Position numbers and translations under genes: made by a program. Positions 40,451 through 47,554 of a stretch of 47,554 nt of DNA are shown here, one piece after another (within the stretch, counting starts at the first letter, position 1; every line of letters starts with the position of its first letter). Location: the NCBI GenBank assembly GCA_009746045.1, contig RPFO01000296.1, positions 470,001 to 517,554 of the forward strand. The letters run 5' to 3'. Under the pieces are notes generated by a model. That model searched no databases. It saw nothing but the letters and a program-made list of their open reading frames with translations, and was not told where the DNA came from. Source of the DNA: Mesostigma viride (taxonomy: Eukaryota; Streptophyta; Mesostigmatophyceae; Mesostigmatales; Mesostigmataceae).

Positions 40451-42180
40451 GGTTTAATAATGGATGATGCAATAAGAATAAAACATTCATGAATGCCGCA
40501 AGGCGCATGAACAACACGTTGAATTCTGATGTATTGAAGCTACAATCAAAGTACAAGGTTGGTAGCACTATGAAGTACACCCAGACCGCACCGACCGTAG
40601 CTCAGTAAATCCTAATTAATTCAACGGGCGGAATGTCAATAATGATTATTGTTAGATTTTAGAGGAGTATAATTAAAGGAAGCTTTCTCTTTGATACAGT
40701 ATACAACTTTCCTGTAGCGTTTCTAGCTATTAATTACCTTCGCAGGCAATAATGATTGATGATCTAGTACATATGCACCGGGTTCGCCATTAAATCGGCG
40801 CCCTGCTGGCTTCCATCCTTGGTTTTCCAGGAGTAGGTGTAATAGGGTTTAGGGTTGAGTGAACGTTGTTAGATATAGGTAAGACAAAAGGTTATTGGGC
40901 CAGGTGCAATCATGGCCACTCACTGATTCAGTGCGAATTATAACCTTGTAAATGTGGTTCGATGCGGCATTGATTGATCACGTGGTATAATTTTGATTGT
41001 CAGTATTGTTCACTTTGTTGTGTCCCATGGTGGTAATATATAATCCACGTGTTAATAACTACTCAATGGCTAGGGCGTGGGCGGGAACTCATCAGAATGG
41101 AAGACTAACTAATAAACTGATTTGCTAATATATACGGTAGTTCAGTTGGTGACCGACCGACTAGCGGTCGCCGGGTTGCCGAAATAGTAAATCGACGCAA
41201 GCTCAAGCGAATCCCTGACTTCAGCTGAAAGACAACCTGTAAGGGACTGCACATGTGGCCCTCTGTGATTTCCAGGTAAATAGGTGTACGTTTATTCCAA
41301 ATATAACCAAAAGTTAATCCCTGCTAAGCCTAGGGTATCAAGATGTCAGTGGCTAGAACGGAGCCTTGCTAGACCGACCACGGAAGCCACTGGACTTCTA
41401 ATGGGTTGTCATTGGGCATGTGGGTAAAGATCCTGTTTTTGCCCATGAGGTCATGAAAGATCTCAAGTGGGCTAGGCTTATCCTGGTCCGCGCCAGGGTC
41501 CCAGATTTTGTTTTGTTCATTTGCAACCATCCAATCATAGCGTCGCATGCCACAGTTCCATGGGAACTGAAAATGAAGCGTGAGAGAATCCCAGCTTTGT
41601 CGAACACTGTGCGCCTATTGAACACCACATCATTTCGCACCGTCCAGATTGTATATAACATGCATGTGCGGAGTGGCCCTCTGTGATTTATTACCAGAGA
41701 GTTTTCTCTATTGATTTTTAAATAGTGGATCCATAGATCACCCGGCGCGGGAATCAACTCAACTCAACTCATTGATTTTTTAAATAACAGAAACTCTCGT
41801 GCAGTACGGCACATCGAGGACTCGCGTCGGCGCGCAGACGCGCACTCACGCGGGCCCAGCACTGAGCGGATGCCAGTCATATAGCTTCAGTCAAGCCACT
41901 GGGCACTGATTCGCCGTGGCAGGACAAAGAATTTTTTTCTTCCTAGGCATCCACGCGACCAAGTCCATGACCGCAAAGCTGCCAAGTAGAAACACCACCG
42001 CAGGCTTCACGGTCGTGGGGGGATCGCTAAATTAACCAGTGTTGTCGTGTGCCGGGAGGTTTTGTTGGTGACCTTGGTAACCTGGCGTCACGATTCCCGA
42101 CCGGCGACCGGCATCACGCTGGAAATATTCGAGATCTCGTATCCATCCTACTGCTCCAGCAGCCCCCGTGCTCTTAACCA
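40451..42180. other. Mostly gene-free interval upstream of the PpiC gene
   Basis: AT-richer than the flanks. The only notable frame is the minus-strand 41398-41757 (separate entry). The string GTGGCCCTCTGTGATTT occurs twice (about 41255 and 41673). The core promoter of the PpiC gene should lie just upstream of 42181; I see no clear TATA box. Confidence 0.45.
41398..41757 (-). CDS. Possible transposon-derived ORF fragment, 119 residues
   Basis: Contains CMLYTIWTVRNDVVFNRRTV then DKAGILSRFIF and ISLAHLRSFMTSWAKTG. The IWTVRNDVVF string resembles the segment after the zinc-binding region of some LINE polyproteins (W-xx-RN-xx-VF). The Met start is probably not the original start. A host gene fragment cannot be excluded. 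Confidence 0.3.
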   Translation of the reverse strand: MIPAPGDLWIHYLKINRENSLVINHRGPLRTCMLYTIWTVRNDVVFNRRTVFDKAGILSRFIFSSHGTVACDAMIGWLQMNKTKSGTLARTRISLAHLRSFMTSWAKTGSLPTCPMTTH

Positions 42181-45100
42181 ATGGCTCACGCAACAGCAGG
42201 GAGACGTGCACTGCTCCTGATACCCTGTCGAGCTGCCGCTGCTCCCTCCCTGTTGCAGCACCCCGCTGGCTGCCATGTTTCCGCCCTGCACCAGATTGCC
42301 CCCCGCTGCGTGGCATTGCCGCGAGGCTCTCTAGCAGTGCTACACCCTCGGTGCGCTGGTTTGCGAGGATTGGGATGGCAGCTTAATCCGTCGCATTTGC
42401 CACGAAAAGAGACTTCAGCCGCGGGCGTGCGCACGCTAACGACAGGTTTGCATTGTCTTCTTATCTCAGGATATCGACAGTCATGTGGTCCGTCCAACAT
42501 CGATCCGGTCCAACATGCACCCCTGCTCACGTGTGGGCGTATCATCGCTGACTGATTGCCCTGCACGCATGTGCCCCTTGCCCTCCCAGCAGCAAGCGCC
42601 ACTTCGGGGCGAGGGGGGCCGGACACATCACGCCAGCTCAAGCTGGTGCACATCCTGCTGCCCCCCGGCGATGAGGAGCAGGCCAAGGATTTGCGGAAGC
42701 AGATTCTAGACGGTCAGCAGCAATGCGTAGATCACATTACAAGCATGAACATGGTCGGCTGCCAGGATATATATTTATATATCACAGGACAAGCCCACAA
42801 CCCAGATGTTCCTCATCATTCTCGTTCCTCTTTGACGTCCCCTTGCTAGTTGCTCCAAAGTGCATTGTACAACGTGCCATGATCAGGAACAATGTGTGCC
42901 CCGTTAATACATTTTGACGTCCTCTCCCTCGGGAATCCATTGTGTAGCCGTGCAATGCTATGTGCTCAGAAAGGCCAGGGTGTGTGCCCAGAAGAAAAGG
43001 CATTAGGGCTTTCGTCTGTAGCTCTACCTAGGGCTTTCGTCTGTAGCACGAAGTTACACTTGCAGGTACGTATTCTGCTGGTCTCTTCTATCCCTCCTAG
43101 CCTACCTAGCTACCATTTTCCTATCTCATTCCCTGATTGCCTGCCCCTCCCTCCCTCCCTCCCTCCCTCCCTCCCTCCCTCCTCCTCCCTCCCTCCCTCC
43201 CTCCTCCCTCCCTCCTCCCTCCCTCCTCCCTCCCTCCCTCCCTCCCTCCTCCTCCCTCCCTCCCTCCCTCCCTCCTCCCTCCCTCCCTCCCTCCCTCCTC
43301 CCTCCCTCCCTCCTCCTCCCTCCCTCCCTCCTCCCTCCCCTCCCTCCCTCCCTCCCTCCCTCCCTCCCTCCCTCCTCCCTCCCTCCCTCCCTCCCTCCCT
43401 CCCTCCCTCCCTCCCTCCCTCCCTCCCCTCCCTCCCTCCCTCCTCCCTCCCTCCTCCCTCCCTCCCTCCCTCCCTCCCTCCCTCCTCCCTCCCTCCCTCC
43501 CTCCCTCCCTCCTCCCTCCCTCCCCTCCCTCCCTCCCTCCCTCCCTCCCTCCCTCCTCCCTCCTCCCTCCCTCCCTCCCTCCCTCCCTCCCTCCCTCCCT
43601 CCCTCCCTCCCTCCCTCCTCCCTCCCTCCCTCCCTCCCTCCCTCCCTCCTCTCCCTCCCTCCCTCCCTCCCCTCCCTCCCTCCCTCCCTCCCTCCCTCCC
43701 TCCCTCCCTCCCCCTCCCTCCCTCCCTCCTCTCCCTCCCTCCCTCCCTCCCTCCCTCCCCCTCCCTCCCTCCCTCTCCCTCCCTCCCTCCTCCCTCCCTC
43801 CCTCCCTCCCTCCCTCCCTCCTCCCTCCCTCCCTCCCTCCCTCCTCCCTCCCTCCCTCCTCCCTCCCTCCCTCCCTCCCTCCCTCCCTCCCTCCCCCTCC
43901 CTCCCTCCCTCCTCCCTCCCTCCCCTCCCTCCCTCCTCCCTCCCTCCCTCAATCCCTCCCTCCCTCCCTTACTCCCTCCCTCCCTCTAATGTGCCCAACC
44001 ACCACCACCACACACACATCCCGCCCCCCCCCGCCCACACACAAAGACATCCCCCCCCCTCCCCCCCCTGTATCTCTTCCTCACCTCATTGTGTCGTGTC
44101 GTGTCGTGTCGTGTCGCGTCGTGTCGTGTCGTGTCGTGTCGTGTCGTGTCGTGTGCGTGGCGTGTCGTGTCGTGTCGTGTCGTGGTCGTGTCGTGTCCTG
44201 TCGTGTCGTGTCGTGTCGTGTCGTGTCGTGTCGTGTCGTGTCGGTGTCGTGGTTGTGTCGTGTCGTGTCGTGTCGTGTCGTGTCGTGTCGTGTCGTGTCC
44301 GTGTCGTGTCGTGTCGTGTCGTGTCGTGTCGTGTCGTGTCGTGTCGTGTCGTGTCGTGTCGTGTCGTGTCGTGGCGTGGCGTGGCGTGGCGTGGCGTGGC
44401 GTGGCGTGGCGTGGGTGGCGTGGCGTGGCGTGGCGTGCCGTGCCGTGCCGTGCCGTGCCGTGCCCCGTGCCGTGCCGTGCCGTGCCGTGCCGTGCCAGTG
44501 CCGTGCGTGCCGTGGTGCCGTGCCGTGCCGTGCCGTGCCGTGCCGTGCCCGGTGCCGTGCCGTGCCGTGCCGTGCTGTGCCGTGCGTGCCGTGCCGTGCC
44601 GTGCCCGTGCCGTGCCGTGCCGTGCCGTGCCCGTGCCGTGCCGGTGCCGTGCCGTGCCGTTGCCGTGCCGTGCCGTGCCGTGCCGTGCCGTGGTGGGCCG
44701 TGCCGTGCCGTGCCGTGCGTGCCGTGCCGTGGCCGTGCCCTGGTGCCGTGCCGTGCGTGCCGTGGCCGTGCCGTGCCGTGCCGTGCCGTGCCCGTGCCGT
44801 GCCGTGCCGTGCCGTGCCGTGCCGTGCCGTGCCGTGCCAGTGCCGTGCCGTGCCGTGCCGTGCCGTGCCCGTGCCCGTGCCGTGCCGTGCCGTGCCGTGC
44901 CGTGCCGTGCCGTGCCCCGTGCCGGCCGTGCGCCGTGCCCGTGGCCCGTGCCGTGCCGTGCCGTGCCGTGCCGTGCCGTGCCGTTGCCGTGCCTGTGCCG
45001 TGCCGTGCCGTGCCGTGCCGTGCCGTGCCGTGCCGTGCCGTGCCGTGCCGTGCCGTGCCGTGCCGTGCCGTGCCGTGCCGTGCCGTGCCGTGCGTGCCGT

Positions 45101-47363
45101 GCCGTGCCGTGCCGTGCCCGTGCCGTGCCGTGCCGTGCCGTGGCCGTGCCCGTGCGTGCCGTGCCGTGCCGTGCGTGCCGTGCCGTGCCGTGCCTGTGCG
45201 TGCCGTGCCGTGCCGTGCCGTGCCGTGGCCGTGCGTGCCCGTGCCGTGCCGTGCCGTGCCGTGCCGTGCCGTGCCGTGCCGTGCCGTGCCGTGCCGTGCC
45301 GTGCCGTGGCCGTGCCGTGCCGTGCCGTGCCGTGCCGGTGCCGTGCCGTGCCGTGCCGTGCCGTGCCGTGCCGTGCCGTGCCGTGCCGTGCCGTGCCGTG
45401 CCGTCCGTGCCGTGCCGTGCCGTGCCGTGCGTGCCGTGCCGTGCCGTGCCGTGCCGTGCCGTGCCGTGCCGTGCCGTGGCCGTGCCGTGCCGTGCCGCGT
45501 GCCGTGCCGTGCCGTGCCGTGCCGTGCCCGTGCCGTGCCGTGCCGTGCCCGTGCCGTGCCGTGCCGTGCCGTGCCGTGACCGTGCCGTGCCGTGCCGTGC
45601 CGTGCGTGCCTGTGCTCGTGCCGTGCGTGCCGTGCCGTGCCTGCCGTGCCGTGCCGTGCCGTGCCGTGCCGTGCCGTGCCGTGCCGTGCCGTGCCGTGCG
45701 TTGCCGTGCGTGCCGTGCCGTGCCGTGCCGTGCCGTGCCGTGCCGTGCCGTGCCGTGCCGTGCCGTGCCGTGCCGTGCGTGCCGTGCCGTGGCGTGCCGG
45801 CCGTGCCGTGCCGTGGCCGTGCCAGTGCGTGCCGTGCCGTGCGTGGCGTGCCGTGCCGTGCCGCCTGCCGTGCCGTGCCGGTGCCGTGCCGTGCCGTGCC
45901 GTGCCGTGCCAGTGCCGTGCCGTGCCGTGCCGTGCCGTGCCGTGCCGTGGCCGTGCCGTGCCGTGCCGTGCCGTGCCGTCCGTGCCGCTGCCGTGCCGTG
46001 CCGTGCCGTGCGTGCCGTGCCGTGCCGTGCCGTGCCGTGCGTGCCGTCCGTGCCGTGCCGTGCCGTGCCGTGCCGTGCCGTGCCGTGCCGTGCCGTGCCG
46101 TGCCGTGCCGTGCGTGCCGTGCCGTGCCGTGCCGTGCCGTCTCGTGCCGTGCCTGTGTCGTGTCGTGCGTGTCGTGTCGTGTCGTGTCGTGTCGTGTCGT
46201 GCGTGTCGTGTCGTGTCGTGTCCGTGGCGTGCCGTGCCGTGGCCGTGCCGTGCCGTGCCGTGTCTGTCGTGTCGTGTCGTGTCGTGTAGTGTCGTGTCGT
46301 GTCGGTCGTGTCGTGTCGTTGTCGTGTCGTTCGTGTCGTGTCGTGTCGTGTCGTGTGTCGTGTCGTGTCGTGCCGTGCCGTGCCGTGCCGTGCCGTGCCG
46401 TGCGTGCCGTGCCGTGTCGTGTCGTGTCGTGTCGTGTCGTGTCGTGTCGTGCCGTGCCGTGTCGTGTCGTGTCGTGTCGTGTCGTGTCGTGTCGTGTCGT
46501 GTCGTGTCGTGTCGTGGCGTGTCGTGTCGTGTCGTGTCGTTGTCGTGTCGTGTCGTGTCGTGTTCGTGTCGTGTCGTGTCGGTGTCGTTCGTGTCGTGTC
46601 GTGGTCGTGTCGTGTCGTGTCGTGTCGTGTCGTGTCGTGTCGTGTCGTGTCGTGTCGTGTCGTGTCGTGTCGTGTCGTGCCGTGCCGTGTGAACTGGGCT
46701 GTGTTTCACAGGCAGCACCTTACAGGTGGCTTGATCGTTCAAGTGGCATTCGCCACATCGACCATGGGTGGCTTGCTTACTGGCTGCCCTGGCTTGCACT
46801 TCAGGCCTAGTCTGCCCCAGATCTCAATACTCAGCGTTCACTCGGCTGTTCGCTGCGTATTGAGAGTTGGGGCAGACTGGGCTATCTTTTCTTGACTGAG
46901 GAGTTTCTTTTTTTGTTCCCTGTATTGCGCTTACAGTTTCAGTGTGGCGCCTTTCGGACACAATCCGCGCACAGTGCACAGGCGTTCGCCTACCTGTTTT
47001 CTTGCGTGCATGAGCTCATGCATACATTAACACGTGCCCACTTGCTTGCTTGAATACTACTACCTCTTCACTGCCGCGTTGATAAGAATTCACACTTACA
47101 TGCTCTTGAAATTGCTTTGCACTTAACATGCTTCTTGCAGTTTGACTGTAAGTCTTGAAGCATACTTGTATCTCATGTGATGACTCTGTTTCCTATTACA
47201 TTATGTGCTGTCATCTGATTGGGGGGCATCTGCCTACATGTTGGTCCTGTGTCTGCAGGGGCAGACATGGGGCAGCTGGCAGCGCAGCATTCACTGTGCC
47301 CATCCAAGAGCAGGAACGGCCTTCTGGGGTGGATCAGGGAGGGACAGATGGTATGCTTGCTGC

Positions 47364-47415
<52 letters not shown>

Positions 47416-47495
47416 CTCTCTCCTCTCTCTCCTCTCTTCTCCTCTCTCTCTCTCATCTCTCTCTCCTCTCACATCTCTCCTCTCCTCTCTCTCAC

Positions 47496-47554
<59 letters not shown>
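42181..47554 (+). CDS. Plastid PpiC-type (parvulin) peptidyl-prolyl isomerase, 5' part of the gene
   Basis: Catalyses proline cis-trans isomerisation. Exons: 42181-42445 (ACCAATGG start context; 88-residue basic Ala/Arg/Leu/Ser-rich transit peptide, [18 protein letters not shown]), 42590-42712, 47259-47350; more exons lie beyond the window. Phases match (1, 1, 0). Spliced, it reads [26 protein letters not shown] then [30 protein letters not shown]. This follows the plant plastid protein of the At5g19370 type (PpiC followed by rhodanese) almost residue for residue, including HxLL, the LAA..S.CPSK loop and LGW...GQM. The donor after 42712 is GTCAGC, a weak match, but homology fixes it. Whether the rhodanese domain is present cannot be seen. 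Confidence 0.88.
43147..43988. repeat. (CCCT)n-type tract, about 840 bp
   Basis: CCCT units mixed with CCT and CCCCT steps, then a C-rich stretch with CACCAC and CACACACA to 44075. It is pyrimidine-only on the sense strand over nearly its whole length and lies in the second PpiC intron. The Ser-Leu-Pro or Gly-Arg-Glu frames through it are artefacts. Confidence 0.95.
44091..46690. repeat. Pentanucleotide satellite (GTGTC / GTGGC / GTGCC), 2.6 kb
   Basis: Blocks: GTGTC about 44091-44370, GTGGC 44371-44435, GTGCC 44436-46140 with scattered 1-base indels and variants, then mixed GTGTC and GTGCC to 46690. None of the unit types contains a stop, so frames of up to about 1000 codons appear on both strands; none is a gene. 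It lies in the second PpiC intron. Confidence 0.95.
46807..46880. repeat. 30-bp imperfect inverted repeat (hairpin)
   Basis: AGTCTGCCCCAGATCTCAAT ACTCAGCG at 46809 pairs with CGCTGCGTATTGAGAGTTGG GGCAGACT at 46851, with about 3-4 mismatches and a loop near 14 nt. It follows the pentanucleotide array in the PpiC intron. Confidence 0.75.
47369..47554. repeat. (CT)n tract with CCT interruptions, running past the window end
   Basis: Starts 19 bp after the donor of the third PpiC exon and continues to the last base. Small frames on the minus strand (Arg/Glu repeats) are artefacts. Confidence 0.95.

Noticed and set aside
43137-46810. Frames of 280-1050 codons through the CCCT and GTGCC arrays
   Set aside because: Composition artefacts of stop-free repeats, present in several frames on both strands, within an intron fixed by homology of the flanking exons.

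Overview
The window is nuclear DNA from a photosynthetic eukaryote, most likely a unicellular green-lineage alga. I cannot name the species; a prasinophyte-like alga is only a guess. The reasons are: GT-AG introns with high-GC exons; a gene closely resembling the plant plastid glycerol-3-phosphate dehydrogenase; a gene resembling the plant plastid PpiC/rhodanese protein; an AT-rich fragment of plastid rpoC1 inside an intron; and LINE and LTR retrotransposon sequence filling the space between genes.

Region 1 (about 1-14393, + strand) is one gene for NAD-dependent glycerol-3-phosphate dehydrogenase. Nine exons are well supported (757-902, 4108-4244, 5237-5347, 7360-7556, 9042-9129, 11321-11468, 12691-12840, 13617-13766, 14379-14393) and one upstream exon is tentative (to 491). 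All reading-frame phases agree. Introns are 0.6-3.2 kb and packed with tandem repeats, including a 1.44-kb perfect (TTTG)n run. The most striking feature of the window is that the introns carry decayed extra copies of the exon edges next to them, including the splice site. In the intron before exon 5 this has grown into eight 121-bp units, each with a copy of the acceptor and the exon start.

Region 2 (14394-21860) has no recognised host gene. It holds eroded LINE pieces in both orientations, with a distinctive hairpin plus TTAA-repeat 3' tail.

Region 3 (21600-40450) is a nest. A minus-strand LINE ORF1 fragment is split by two complete LTR retrotransposons only 84 bp apart. LTR element 1 (21861-31843, minus, target duplication CCAGC) has almost identical LTRs, a separate ORF for an RNase H1-N/viroplasmin-like domain, a gag, a zinc knuckle and a broken protease, but no RT or integrase that I can see. 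It also contains a 5'-truncated LINE with a PD-(D/E)XK-like ORF flanked by a 13-bp duplication. LTR element 2 (31928-40420, plus, target duplication GTTTC) has gag, zinc knuckles, integrase, a retropepsin-like domain, and copia-like RT and RNase H, in the unusual order IN-PR-RT-RH, with frame breaks.

Region 4 (42181 to beyond the window end, + strand) is the 5' half of a plastid-targeted PpiC-type (parvulin) peptidyl-prolyl isomerase gene: exons 42181-42445, 42590-42712 and 47259-47350. Its 4.5-kb second intron contains an 840-bp (CCCT)n-type tract and a 2.6-kb pentanucleotide satellite (GTGTC/GTGGC/GTGCC).

The two host genes are unrelated and simply share a strand. Exon calls rest on remembered protein-family similarity and splice-phase consistency; no alignment was run.
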